64,000 bases of DNA from Paracyclopina nana (GCA_019096065.1 JAGUCH010000001.1:12400001-12464000), one strand, 5' to 3'; shown: positions 36,116-48,910, counted from the stretch's first letter. A program made the numbers and translations. Notes: generated by a model from the letters alone, not told the origin.

Positions 36116-36496
36116 TTAATGATGGCGACCGCCGTGATGATGTCCATGATGATGTCCACCACCATGGTGTCCGTGGTGATGATGATGCCCAGGATGGGTG
36201 ATGTCATGTATGACGTCACCTAGAGTGTCATGACGGTCATGATGATGGTGATGATGTCCGTGATGATGCTGATTTTGAGTCGCAGCCACACCTGCAGCTA
36301 TCCCGACGGCCATGCCTGCGACCACTCCTGCAACACCAGTCCCTGGTTGATGATGGCTTTGCTGGGGTGGATAGTATCCCTGTTGAGGAGGGACGTAGCC
36401 CTGCTGTGGAGGATATCCTTGTTGAGGGGGATATCCTTGCTGTGGTGGAGGGATATACCCTGGCGGAGCTGTGGGATAATTATTCGGATGCTGCAT
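36116..36496 (-). CDS. YPPQ-repeat protein with His-rich C-terminus
   Basis: Single exon, 126 aa. The N-terminal 50 residues are YPPQQG repeats; a hydrophobic Gly/Ala/Val segment follows (GVAGVVAGMAVGIAAGVAA); the last 50 residues are mostly His with Gly (HHHGHHHHHH, DVIHDITHPG). Same architecture as the neighbour at 35125-35859, so probably an old tandem duplicate. The His-rich tail could bind zinc or copper (inference). The start MQHPNN was chosen over an ATG nine codons upstream because an acceptor-like AAAAAAG lies between them. Confidence 0.7.
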   Translation of the reverse strand: MQHPNNYPTAPPGYIPPPQQGYPPQQGYPPQQGYVPPQQGYYPPQQSHHQPGTGVAGVVAGMAVGIAAGVAATQNQHHHGHHHHHHDRHDTLGDVIHDITHPGHHHHHGHHGGGHHHGHHHGGRHH

Positions 36497-36819
36497 TCCT
36501 TTTTTGGCAGAAACGACGAACAAACTGACGAGTAGGAGGAAAAATAGTACACGCGCGCAAAACAGACAGATAAAACTTGTGGTTGAGGGGGAATTGATTA
36601 ACTGTCAAGCAGAAGATCACAAATAATTTGGCCTTGTTTTTTTATCTCGAGAGTGCTTCTATATATATAGCTGACGGCGGAGGAGAGGCTCAAGTGGCTT
36701 TCTTGACTCCGCATTTCAAGGCAAACGTAACATCGCGGCATCATATAACAATGAGGATGAATGCTTATTTATTTGAAAGTATGGTAATGCTATGTACAGG
36801 GCAGCACAACGGGATGTTG

Positions 36820-37175
36820 TTAGTCTTTCTTTTTGTCGGGCTCTTCTTCTGCATTAAGTGAGGATTTATTCGGCTTCTCCTCCTCGTCGTCGTCCGTATC
36901 TAGAGCATCGGCAATGACTGCATTGGCGTAGGCCTCTTCCAGAGACATGGGTTCGGTCTGGTTGAGTGCGTCCTTTAGGGCATTTCTGAGTATCGAAAAG
37001 AATTACTTACATATCTAAGAGATCGCAGTTATCGCATATACTTTACGCACCTTACGACCTTCATCCAGAAAAGCCATAGCACGAATATCAGCAAAGGGAT
37101 CAGTGCTACTTCCCTGTAAAGCCATGTAGTGTCGAAATCTACGAAGGAGAGATAATCCCAATTGAAAACAGCCAT
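36820..37175 (-). CDS. Small single-pass membrane protein (96 aa)
   Basis: Two exons (37051-37175, 36820-36985) joined across a 65-nt intron (AG|GTGCGT ... CTCAG). The N-terminus is MAVFNWDYLSFVDFDTTWLY, followed by one membrane segment (VALIPLLIFVLWLFWM), a positive patch (KVVR), then an acidic, Lys-ending tail (DTDDDEEEKP ... PDKKKD). The membrane segment appears in only one of three frames, and only this frame joins exon 2 in phase with a normal acidic tail. By the positive-inside rule the tail is cytosolic. I do not recognise the family; it resembles a SMIM-type microprotein. Confidence 0.68.
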
Positions 37176-37845
37176 CTTGCTCACTACACTGAGGGAATCC
37201 AGTCAGCAATAAACTTTTCACAGTTTTCAGCTAGTTGCTGATGTTTCCACAGCTATAAGGTATAGGATTTACGCAGCACACTTTACTATATACTGACGCA
37301 CGCCTGCAAGGCCTGCTAAGCTTGTACAGTACACTGGCAACAATGAAATGATTCTTTGGCGCCAAAGATAAAGACAAACAGGACCGAGGAGCTAACTGCA
37401 GAAAGACACAACGAGCGAAGAAGAGGAAAAAGGCTGCTTTTTTCTCCCTTCCACCACTGCAGCATTTTTTCTTCTTATCGTAATAGCCATTTTAGGGGGA
37501 AATGGGCCATGCATGACAGCAAGCTATATGAAAGGATGTTGCATATGCATTACTCGGCGAAATCTATAATGTGAATTGGCCAACGAAAGATGTAAACTTT
37601 TTTACTGTATTTTTTTCACTAGAACTGAATCTATAGCAAATGTCAGGCCTGCACACCAATAAATAATTGGACGCGGACGTTAGTGCTAGGCGCGCGTGCA
37701 TTCTGGCCTCCTACATTTTCGCTTAAGTGGCTATATTGATAAAATTGGAACATCCATTTCACAGAAAGTTTATTGCTTGCTGCGAAGTGAAAAAGGAGAA
37801 GAAAAACGTGCTTCTTCTGCATCGAGCAGTGATATACACTGTTTA
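37176..37845. other. Intergenic, small membrane protein start to villin stop
   Basis: Promoter region of the small membrane protein and 3' UTR of villin. No further gene is supported. Confidence 0.4.
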
Positions 37846-37847
37846 TT
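37842..37847 (-). terminator. AATAAA overlapping the villin stop codon
   Basis: The minus-strand AATAAA uses the last two bases of the TAA stop codon of villin (TTC TAATAAAC). A signal so close would leave only about 10-25 nt of 3' UTR; a later signal may be used instead. Confidence 0.4.
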
Positions 37848-40800
37848 AGAAGAGGTTTGCTGCTTTCTTCAAGTTCATTTGTTTCCAGCGTGGGAGGGCT
37901 TCAAAGGCCTCCCTGTCCATGCCTAGGTGCTTGTGGAAGTCTTGGTCAGACAAGTATGCTTCTTTGCGAGATGGGTCCACGTCAGAGGGCAAAGCATCCG
38001 ACGAGTGTTCTGCCAAAAGGCTGTAAGGATAAACTTTTCCATATGCGTAGCTCCCTTCGCTAATGGAACTTGCTTTCATCATTCTCACGCCATCACCATT
38101 ATTATTAGAACCATTGTTGAGGGGTATGACTACCTCCGGAGCCTTTGATGAGAAAAAGGAAAAATGCTATATGAATCATCGTGAAAGCTTCAATATAGCA
38201 ATTTTGAAATCATTTCTCGTTTTCCTAGTCAGAGCTCAAGCCTAGCATATTAGGATGAATTGCGGCTCGCTAATACGTATTTTTTTATGTTAACCTAAAA
38301 AAGCAGCAAAGGCGGCTTTCAGCTTAATGAGAAAAAAATGCTCTTGCCATATGAAAATGCTATCCTTCAAGTACTAATAGCAATGTACTAATATGTAGCA
38401 AATTAAATCAGTATATTTGCTTACTGGCCACAATTCACTGTCCCAAGCGCCGAAAAAGCCCGTGAAATGAGGTGGCTCGTGGCCTTGTTTGACGACAATC
38501 ACCGGTATGTCAACATTTCTCTCCGAGGGATCTGAAAAGAGGTAATCCCGTGCTGTAACCAAGGCTGCACTTCTCTCCTCTTTGTTGGATTCCTGGCCGA
38601 GCCAAACGAACAAAGTTTCCCCAGAGTCAAGGATCATCACGTCCTCGGTCACTAAATCAACCTGGGCGAAGTTCAAGACCTCCTCCACTAGAAAATAATG
38701 TTTTATTAGGTTATATTCCCAAGACGTATGTAGTAGCTCTGTATGTTGGCTCACTTTTGAAGGTTCCAGATGCATTCGAGCCGTGGAAGAGTCGAGGTAT
38801 TTTGGCCTCGCCTACATTCTTAAGCACTCTTTCGTCCAAATATGCCTTTTTGCCCCCGAGTTGTGCCCAGAAATCCGATTTCTCTTGGCCTAAGGGTTAC
38901 ATTATGCACTTTATGAAAGGGTAATTGTAGCCTGGGGGCCACTTTGTCAGCAGAAAAAATCTGATGATGATCTAGGCCAGCTTTTTTACCTTCGTACACG
39001 ATGGCAGGATCGTTGTCTGACATGTGGCCTATCCTCTTGGCCATTTCGCGTTCATCACCAGTGGAGCCTTTACCCATCCAGACCGAGTTGCCGCGGGGTG
39101 AGACAAATACGAAACAGTCATTGGTATTCAGGGAGGCCGCCGTCAATTCCACTTGCGTTGCGTAGGTCGTCAGCGGGGTTCGTCCGTGCACTTGGAGCAA
39201 ATATGAATCTGACACACTCACATCGCGACCATCCTCTCCTATTGACAAGGAAAGGTAATACCTTAACATGCACTTTGCAAAGTCAGAGATAAGGCTGTAA
39301 GTTATATATCCCCGTAGAATAAAATTAAGGAAGTAGCATTAGGTGCAGTATAGAGGAAAATTGATGGTATTCTGTAGTAGTAGCAGTAGCAAGCAAGGGC
39401 TTTGGCAATTTGAGTAAAAGGTGCTTTCATTTCATCAGAAAGCTGGCATTAATACTGTGCACACAACGCGGTGTATGGTTTCTTTCAAGGTGGAGTAGGC
39501 TCACGAGCTCTATCAAAATACAGCGATGGCGTACACAAAAACCGCTCGCCAATTAATGCAGTGCCATAAATTACCCACCGTCAAATGAGGATGCGAGGCC
39601 ACCTTGATAAATGATAAGCGTTCCTTGGAACATTGCAAGGAAATGCGGTGGTTCTTTGCCTTGCACCACGCGGACTTGAACCGGGGCCCCTCCAAGTCGG
39701 TCGTCAATTTCCACCGTTTTGAGCGCAGCCGTTCCCTGCTCATCTTGGGTTGAGTGAGCACCCTGCGAAGAATGCAAATCAGAGCTGCATAATCCGGGAG
39801 AATCAGATCTAGGTTATCATCTACCAGCCAATAATAGATGATGTAGCAGTCCCTGCGGCCGTCATTGTAGGCATACAGAATGACATAGCAGTCCCCTGAG
39901 TAAAACTTGCCATAGTCCTCCTCGGCCACCTGGACCAAGTCGAAGTGGTCCACCCGGTATATCTCTTTTGCACTGCGCCCATCGTCAACCATGCCCGACT
40001 CGGCGGCCATGGCTGGGTTCTCGTGCAGCAATTTCGCATCAAATTTCGTTTGCACCGTGGTCGTGGAAACTTTGCGGCCAAAAGTCATGACCCCAGTGGT
40101 TGCATCTTTGTCCTTCCAATCTTGGAAAAGGCTCTTGAACTCTAGCGGCTCTCCGCCATCAATTACGCGAGTCACTTGAGTGTGGGCATCATACCCTGCA
40201 AAAAATAAATCCAAGCAAGATGTGCATTGCCTGATTTATGGCTGCTTCTGCCCACGCGTATTTGGGGGCAGAAATGATTTACATCAAGATAGTGCTGCAA
40301 TGGTGACATTTCCCTCGTTATCAAGCGGAAACATGGCCAGTTATGGCGCAGGGAAAAATTACGACTGATAATGCCTCGCGTATGATATGGGTACACGCAG
40401 AAACTTATATTTTAAGAGAAGTGGAGCGTTTTTCCACTTTTGGGTCACGGAGGTTGTCCGCGCGATTGTCATAGGGCAGCATGAATTTTTACGTCAGCTA
40501 TTTTTACGAGTGCCTGATTGAGTTAAAAAAAGGCCCGTCTGATGCCTCGTTTTCGTCGTGACAAAAAAGTGGATGTCACGTGACCGTTATTAGTATGGTG
40601 ACCGTGACTTCTATCTAAATCTTAGTGTCTGGGTACGCGTGGTAGTTATTTTAGCGCTATGTGGCTTTCCAGTTCAGGGGACGCTTAGAGCCAAGTTCAT
40701 CTATGTTCAGCAACAAAATCAATCGAGACTGCACATTGTCGTAACTCGTAAGTCTGCTCTCAAGCCTCAGCAGTTGGAGCGACTAAACTAAAGCGAGTTA

Positions 40801-43800
40801 GGCTAGCTAAGAGTGTGCTAACTAGGGTTGATTTAATTGATGTTGCCTTGCGATCAATTTTGGGCTGCAATGCCAAATTTATATAGATTTAGGCTACCCT
40901 ATTACACGTTGATGAGACGATGAGTCCATCCATGACAAGAAAAGCAGGCCTGCTAGGGTTGATTTCCTTTAGCTTGTGATTTTTTAGAGGGCAAGGATTT
41001 ATTTCCCCAATTGCATATCAGGTTGGAGAAAAAGTAAAAAGGAAATCTAATCAGCTATGACACTCACGATAGTTCGACAACTCTTTGGAACTCGTGGTGT
41101 TCCGGCTACTTTTTACGAAAGGTAAGGCTACAAAGTTTCGAAAAAGAAGAGTAGATGAAAGAGGCTGAAGAGGTTTTGCGTTCGAATAATTGCCACGCAC
41201 ACATAGATTTAAAACAGTTTAGAATACTTTGCAATTAGATAGTACCTTTCTTTTTGATAAAACCCTGGGCATTTCTCATTGCCTCCGTCCTCTCCTTTTG
41301 GCTCGCTTTTTTACCCACCCATACCCAAATTCCATGGCTGCCATTATCAATGATGAACGAATCACTGGAATCGAGGTCTGCTTGCTTCAGCGGGCCCGTT
41401 TTAACCTCGCGAATGCGCAAAGTTCCATCTTCATCAGTGCATTGGTAGAGCTTAATGGTTTTTCTCGTCATGACATCTTGCTTTTCATCATCGTCTCTCG
41501 CAGAAGCCACTTTTACCTAACATATCCAAATATGAAATTCTCCTCGTGACCCAAGAAGCAGAATTAAGCTAATGCTCAATCTGTTAGCTCAAATGGCAGT
41601 TTTATGTTGGTACAACGCGGGTGAAAAATGTCTAGAATTGGCAAGTAATGACAATTAATTGTTTAATATGTAGTGCTCATTAAAGAGCCCTCAAACTCTT
41701 GAAAAAGGGAAAAAATTATTTTGGCCATGGCAAAATGAGCCCAAATCGGATGAATCTTTTACAATTTAAAAGCTTATGCAGATTGACTTTTTGTCAATTT
41801 GAAAGTTAGAAATCGCAACATCTGGAAATTAAGGCTCACAAGTTGAATATTTTCTTTAAAGTCAAGCTTTAAGGTATGAAAACAATCGACTGAGTAGGAA
41901 TAATTTATAGCCAATTTAACCATGAAAATGCTGCCAGCTGAACTTTTAATTACCCGTTCATGTACAAAGTTGATTTTCGGAAAGTAAAAAATTGTCACAA
42001 GGCAACGGAGTTTTGTTATCAAACCATTTAAGAAGGGCTTCTCAACTAGTTGAACCAGGAGCTAACAAATTTAGGGCAAAATTCCGAAAAACATTGATTA
42101 TTTCAGCTGTATCTTTTATGTAATAACTCTGCAATTTTTGAGTTGGTTCATGTGAATTTGTGTTTTATACATATTGATTCAGAAGTAACCAGTTTGGCAC
42201 TGAAATTGAAATAAACTTTGAGTGTTTACTTTTCAATAGTCTTAAAATTGACCCTTTTTTCCTGAGCATTTGCATCAGCAGAAGTTTACTTTAGTGTTTG
42301 TCGTAAGACAATTTTTCTCCTTTTCGTAAGGCGTTCGACGTGCATTATCGTAACGAATTTGGGGGCACATGAACGGGATATAAGTGTCATGCCTTAACTA
42401 ATCTGCAGCACAATAACTTATCAAAATTACAATTTCTTCTATATATTAAAAAGGCATTTTTTTGGTAATGGGGGCCACCGTGCTTTCCAGTTCGCTACCT
42501 AAACCGCCTTAAACTTACTTCCAATTCGCTTCACTAAATAGTACAATATGCTCATTGGGTCAACTTTAAGGATGTGGCTTGCACTTGATGCGTGTACGCA
42601 CTAATTCCTTCTCTTCTGCTCGTTTGCTTGCGACACGGGGTCTTTAAGACGCTTTTTTAAAAGCCCTCTCAGAGCAACTATAATTGAATTTTAGACTTCC
42701 AAGGACATCAGCAAGGGCAAAAAAAGCATCAGCGCCAGCGATGTAAAGTGAAAGGCCGGGTGATTGACAAAAAAGTCTATAATAGAGCTTGCCTGTTTTG
42801 ATGCCATTGGAAGCATGGCCTCAAAAGCCTCCAGTTCTTCCAAGGCCATTGTGCTCTCATAACCATCCTCGATAACCACAATGGTGCCATCGCCATTTTC
42901 CTCCTTCAATTTGTTGGCCAACTAAGCAGTTGATTAAGAAATGAGGCTGTTGTGGCGTAATTAAGTATGCGGGGCTATTCATTACTTTGGAAGCTTGCAG
43001 CTTTTCAAGTCGATTGGCCTGGCGGCCGTTCCAAACGAAAATGAAGTTGCCAGCTTCCAAGACAAAGGAGTCTCCATCGTTGAATTGCGACCATGCGATT
43101 GGGACCAATTGCCGAATAATAGGCTGCCTTTTGCCTTTCACGATAAACAATTTAGGCGTCCTAAGTATAGCAGGAAATGGCGAAAATTATGAATGATAAA
43201 AGTTGACCATATTAATTCCTATGTACGGAAATTTTCATTTATCCCTCCTCGAGATAATCCGCGTATATCGGATTACAATACGTAGTGGCCCAAGTTCTGT
43301 GTAGTATAATTGTACCTGTCATTTGTCACGTGGTGCAGGCCTGTAGCCACGCCGCCTTCCAAGATTCGAATGCCTTCTTTGAAGTAAGACCTAAATCTGT
43401 TGGATTCGTGGCCTTGCACCTCTCGGTGCTGGACTGGTGCTCCACTGAGCAAATCATCCAATTCCACGGATTTGTAGGCTGCCACGGTAACCTCGTCTTG
43501 GCTGGCTTTCTCCCCGATCCAGAAGTGAATATGCTGCTCAAGGTTGGAGGATGTCTGCCGCTTGGGCTTGACATGGACTCCTCCAGGTTGTCCATATTCA
43601 GAGCAACTGAATATGATGTACGCATCTCCGTTGTAGAACTTCCCAAACGCCTCCCGTGGGAGTGGTACCACTTGCAGTTTCTGCGACGGAGAAATCCGCT
43701 TTTAAAAGTCTTTGCCAAATGCTATTGCGTATTCAAGCGTTCGCCAAAAAAACATCAAAGGAAAAGTAGTAGGCGGGCAGCTCCTTTTGGCAGCAGAGAG

Positions 43801-44219
43801 TTTTCTAGTTCTCCATTTTTTTTAAAAAATATTCGCTAAATACATGGTCTCCTTTCTAGCGCGATAGCCAATCATGAGTCTCATTATCCCTTGCTCTGCT
43901 CTTGACAGCTAATTTGTCGCACAGCTGCAATCCTATGAAATTAGCTTGCGGTTTTTCATACGGTTTATTTTTAAGTGATCAAAAATGCTGCTTCAAAGTA
44001 AATGGGCCGTCGCAGTAATTAGTGCATGGTGATTATCGATTTCGGCAAAGATGTGAGGACAAAGCTTCCCAAAAAGTTCCAATACTTTACTGCTTCCCCA
44101 AATCTGCCGCATTTTTTACTCTCAAGCTAAGTAACAGACATCTTTAATTATACCTCGATTCTAAAAACGTGAAAGCCAGTGGAACCCTCACTGATGACTC
44201 GCCAGGCAGGATCAGCCAT
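37846..44219 (-). CDS. Villin-like actin-binding protein (six gelsolin repeats plus headpiece)
   Basis: Eleven exons: 44154-44219, 43316-43680, 42986-43160, 42793-42921, 41246-41516, 39825-40195, 39579-39762, 38990-39238, 38755-38889, 38425-38687, 37846-38142; 834 aa, close to human villin (827). Villins cap, sever, nucleate and bundle actin under Ca2+ control. Gelsolin repeat cores are seen as [85 protein letters not shown] and [18 protein letters not shown]. The C-terminal headpiece is complete ([20 protein letters not shown] to [15 protein letters not shown]), including the Trp and Lys residues that bind F-actin. The intron after exon 4 starts with GC (ACAG|GCAAGC). Introns 4 and 5 are long (1276 and 1050 nt) and show no nested gene. 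Drosophila quail is the nearest named relative by architecture. Confidence 0.95.
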
Positions 44220-45338
44220 TTTTAATTGTTATCAGAACGCTTAATGTTCACTGACTGCAGCGATGATGAAAGCCTAGTCATAAAGGCTAGCTGTTATCAA
44301 TGTTTAGGCAATGATCGCTTACAAATTGTGATAACCTTATGGAAAAGCACCGCTCGTGTATTTTCTCGTGAATTCATGCAAGTCGTTGCCCCAGTTAATT
44401 GCTAATTCACGCGCATGCATAATACGGAAATTCAAGCAGTAGCCTTATCAAGGCCTGCATGACAACTCTGACTTCTCGTTGTATTTTAGGATGTGTCACA
44501 CAACAGTAGAATATTTACATTCAATTAGTAGATGTGACCTTTAATGTTCTTTCGTGGATCTATGCACCTTATCTCGCTCAGTGAATACTTGTCAATAAGG
44601 CTGCAGATAAAATTGACCGATTTCCAAAAGGACATTTAATTGCACTAAATACAGAAAAAACAGACACGTTGAACCTCTTGACATTTTATTGAAGTATGCA
44701 GCAAGAAAATAGATAATCCATCAAATGATAGTTGCAGTAGCTCCATACTTGTTAATACGCAATTGTAGCGTGTGGCATGTTAACAATAGTATTCTATCTC
44801 GTTTGGCCGGAATGCAATTTAGCGATAAATGGTTGGTGGGGGAAAAGTAAAAAACGAATTCAATCTTGGTGAAGGTCAACCTAGTCTTACGTGGCAAAGG
44901 AAACAATGGCTCTGCAGTGACTTCTCACTACGCTTGCAATAGGCTGGGATATAAGAGAGGTTACTCGTATTTTTTTATAGTAAAACTTGATGGTTGGCAG
45001 ATGTTAAATATGGATAGGAGCGTTATAATTCAAGAGCAAAGAGGAGGAAGAAAAAAGAGCTAGGGCATCTTTTGTAGTAGTTAAAGTTGAAAATGCATCA
45101 TCATCGTCATTGAAAGCTATTATTTAGTAGATATGAATTCGAACACGACGACAACTTTAAAAAACTGTAGCTAATGCACACGAGACGCGCGCGTGCGCAC
45201 AATTGGCAAAACGGACGCGCGCGTAATTGCGCGCGTATCATATGTTAGAATAATTATTAAAGGCTAGAAGCATGAATTGAAAAAATCCCTCCAAAAATTG
45301 ACGTCATGCATCTTTGTAGTTGTTGCCTGCAGCATAAC
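44220..45338. other. Intergenic between villin start and calbindin stop
   Basis: Villin promoter and calbindin 3' UTR. A run of alternating CG blocks (ACGCGCGCG, GCGCGCG) sits at about 45184-45238. No other gene is seen. Confidence 0.45.
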
Positions 45339-48300
45339 TTAGTCGTCTGAGCCTTGCTTTGACAAGGCCAACAGAATCATGGTCAACTCCTTCTTGTTGA
45401 TCTTTCCATCACGGTTAAAATCGCATCCTTTAAGGATCGTGTCCTCAAAGTCTTTCAAGTCGGTGGTGTCGTAGTCCTTCTTGACTAACTCCAAGAGGTC
45501 TTTGAGAAAGCCTCTCAGCTCCTCATTTTCGATGGTGCCATTGCCATCCTGTCAATTTGAGGAAAAAGCATCACTCATTAAAAGTTCGCTGAGGCAGCTT
45601 AATGCGCTTTTGCTAGCTGCCAAGCGACGGTGGAAAAAATCCCTTTTCCTTCCGTAGATCCACTGAATAATTCAATTTTTCTTTTGAAAAATGGGACAAA
45701 GGCCCGTAAGGAATGGCAAAAGTTAAAGCTTACTCGGTCGTAAAGAGCGAAGACTCTCTCGATGTCATCTTTCGTCAATTTCGTCGAGCCCTGAAAAATG
45801 AAAGGTATCTAAGAAGGTCTTTTCTTCAGATGATCGCAAAGAAGAGCGTGGGATTTGGGCAGAATACTGCATTATCAGTTATGATGAATTGTCATGCTTT
45901 TGTACCAAGTAATCTATATAGCATACATGCTGCAGCAAGCCACCACAGCACCACATTGTATCTACAAACGAAACGTATGCACTCTCGTAAAGTATGGCGT
46001 TGCTAAAACAATGCAGCAGAATCGGTAAATGTACTCTACTAAAGATTTGCTGTTAATTAGCATGCAGTCGCTAACGTACTCGGAAAAAAACCTATAATTG
46101 TCTTTCCCCTACATCTAACAGACATTATAATGTAGAGCTTTCGATGTAAAACACGTGATATTGCTATGGTATCAAAAGGCGTGAATGCTGTGGGAATCTA
46201 CTATATAATTTGTACATACAAAAACATTTCAGAAATTAGCAGTATGCAAGTTTTCCTCTGTTTTTAACTTACTATATCGTCCCCCTGAAATTATAACACC
46301 ATAAATGAATTAGAGATGCAAGGATGAATAATTAAGCATAAATCTCCCAAAAGCTGCCATAACCTTGTAATTGTAGGGATTATTAAAGATACGCTTACCT
46401 TGAAGACCTGCCTCGTCAGAAAGTTCTCCTTGACAGGCAACAATCTGAAAGAAAAAGTGATCAAAATGACATATCGTGTGCAAGCATTTACACAAAATGT
46501 GCTCTGTCGGTACTTTATACATACTTGGCCATTTCGGATAATTGCAGCTTTCCGTCCTTGTTGGAGTCGAAAACTTGGAGCATCGTGTCTGTGTACTGTA
46601 TAAGTTCGTCCTCTGAGACCTCCTGGTTCTTTTTGGCTTCTTTCAAAAGATCACGTAAAAAGTTCTGAGGAAAATAAGGAGAAGTAAAGCTACAATAGCG
46701 ATTTAGAGGCTTTCGTTAATGTTTCGCGCTTACTTTGAGCTCGTCAGCCTCGATGTACCCACTGTTGTCGCTGTCATACTGGTGCCATAGCTAAATTAAA
46801 GTACAGCGTATGAAGTAACGTCGTCAGCTTGCGGCAAAAAGTCGAATAAAGTACCTTCATAAACTCAACGCTCGAGTCGAGCGGGTTGTCAAAACGAAAA
46901 AGCAGCAGAAAGTTCTCCTCCATGGGTAAAAGTTGGGCCAACTACGGAAAATGTAACTTATTGTCTGATTTATGCTATAGATGTGTGCTATGACATCTAT
47001 AAATTGCACACCACCACCATGACAGTCATTTTAAAGCTGAAAGCTGCTGCTTCTGCTGAGAGAGATGGCTGGAGTGGAAACTTTTTGGAAGTGTTATAGC
47101 AAAATATTCTTTAAAGCATCAAAGCAGAGGGGTAACTTTGAAAGTCCTTGGAGAGAACAAAAGGTGACAAACTTTGACGCGGGGACAAATTAAAAATTAG
47201 CCAAAATGCTCTAAAAAGCTCATCTTCGTATTTTTTGCGGGGCCGAGAGCATCAGGATTAGCTTTTGACATGATGTGTCAGATTTTTTTAAAGGTTAAGC
47301 TCCAATTATTTTGATATGACTTGCAAAGTTGGAGATGAGCCATTTTTTATCAGAGTAAAAGCTATTGATATGCTATTCCAAGCCTTTCAGCACTAGAAGT
47401 ATATATTCTAATCTTTATCTCTCTCTCTGCTCTCTTCGTGTGCCAAAAAAGCGTCCATGAATGTTGATAAGGCTTTACGCTATTGATAACGTTGGAGCTT
47501 TTTAACTTCATCCTAAACTTTTGGCTTGGAATCTTGGACAAAAAATCCGAGCCACATCTGTTGGGACGATTTTTTGTGCACGTGAGAGGGCTGGCCTTGA
47601 AATCGCCATTTCATCTCCAGCAAATGTGACACTGGGGGCTTTTGGCTACAAATAGGGAGCAGCCCAAAAAATTGTAACGGCATATGAGCTTTGCCTAGGG
47701 GTGCTGACGTAGCAGCATATACTTCAAAGGTGTGGTGATGGAAAAAGAAACGTATACCAGATGAAAGCTGATCAAATGATGGCTACTGACCTCTCTGATA
47801 TCGATCTTGCCATCCCTATTATCGTCGTAGGCCTCAAGGAAACACTGCTTGAGCTCAGCCAGCATGCTGTCCGAGACGACCTATGGGGCACACGATATTT
47901 CACAGTCTTGATAAAGGCTTGCGCATTTTTGGGCATCATTCATCTTACCTCAGGTCCACATTCCGAGGCGTTGACCGAAGTCACAAACTCCCTCAAGAAT
48001 CCATCCAACTCGGTGCCTTCAATGAAGCCGTTGCCTGTGGGAAAAGAAGGGATCTTTTGGGTTCTAATTAGACGGCCACGCGTTTCGCTATTACCATCAG
48101 AGTCGTAATGTTCCCACACGTCCATGAATTGGGCAGCCGAGAGTTTCTTGAGCTCGAGCGAATCGGAATCACGAAATTGCCTCATGAAGTTGGATGTATC
48201 CAGGGCTGCCTTGCCACCCAGGCCTTTCCCCTTGTTTTTTGCAACTTCCGTCATTTGGAGCTTGAGGAGGTCGAAAACCGTGGCCGGCTTCTGTGGTGGT

Positions 48301-48910
48301 TAAAAGTTGGGAATTTAAGGCTCGACGAAATCTGGTTAGTGTAGATGCATTGTATGTAGCAGCATAGTAGTAGTGGCTCGAAAGCAAAGTTGTAATGCAA
48401 AGATACTACTGAATGCGTTTTTCTTCGAAAGCTGATTATTGTACAAAAAGATGAATGCCAAGAGATGACATGCTTAATTTTGAAATTAGATTCGTCTTAT
48501 CCATATATCCGATATCGGCGGCATGCATGCATATAATCATAAGTTATACTGTAGCAGCATTTTTTGGAAAGGCAAAGTTAAAAGAATATAAAGTACAAAA
48601 TAGTAGACGAAGTAGAAAAGTATAAAGTATGCAAATAGAAGGAGCTACTGATGTCGCTTAAAAAGCAGCGATCGACGGAGCTGAATGCAAAACTTCACAT
48701 GGCAAGCAAGGTTCCCCATAAATTCAAAAATGAGGACAGCATGCCGATTTTCACATAGTAGATTGCTTGCCATTTGAATGTATCTCTCGTTGCCTGAAAA
48801 CTAAATTTGCAGGCCACGAAATTCTAGATTAGATGGAAGGAGCATTCCTCAATAAGATATTTTTAGCTTTGCCAAGTAACCTTTTCCGATGATTCGTTGG
48901 TGTCGCCCAT
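45339..48910 (-). CDS. Cbp53E: Calbindin-32-type hexa-EF-hand protein
   Basis: Calbindin-32 (calretinin/secretagogin group), a cytosolic Ca2+ buffer and sensor of neurons and muscle. Ten exons (48881-48910, 48095-48290, 47949-48034, 47791-47880, 46855-46941, 46734-46790, 46525-46664, 46399-46444, 45734-45790, 45339-45548), 332 aa. All six EF-hand loops look able to bind Ca2+: DSDGNGFIEGTE, DDNRDGKIDIRE, DSDNSGYIEADE, DSNKDGKLQLSE, DRDGNGTIENEE, DFNRDGKINKKE. Blocks such as LLLFRFDNPL and ELKNFLRDLLKEAKK are near-identical to the Drosophila protein. A possible 12-nt microexon at 46273-46284 (GDDI) would insert between VFK and GSTKL without changing frame; it is absent from the family and is left out of the main model. 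Confidence 0.95.

Noticed and set aside
37015..37221. Longer frame over exon 1 of the small membrane protein
   Set aside because: It starts without a good ATG context and does not join exon 2 in the acidic-tail frame; the alternative frame gives a membrane segment and correct phase.
40196..42792. Nested genes in the long villin introns
   Set aside because: Open frames there are short, AT-biased and without start context, splice phase or known motifs.
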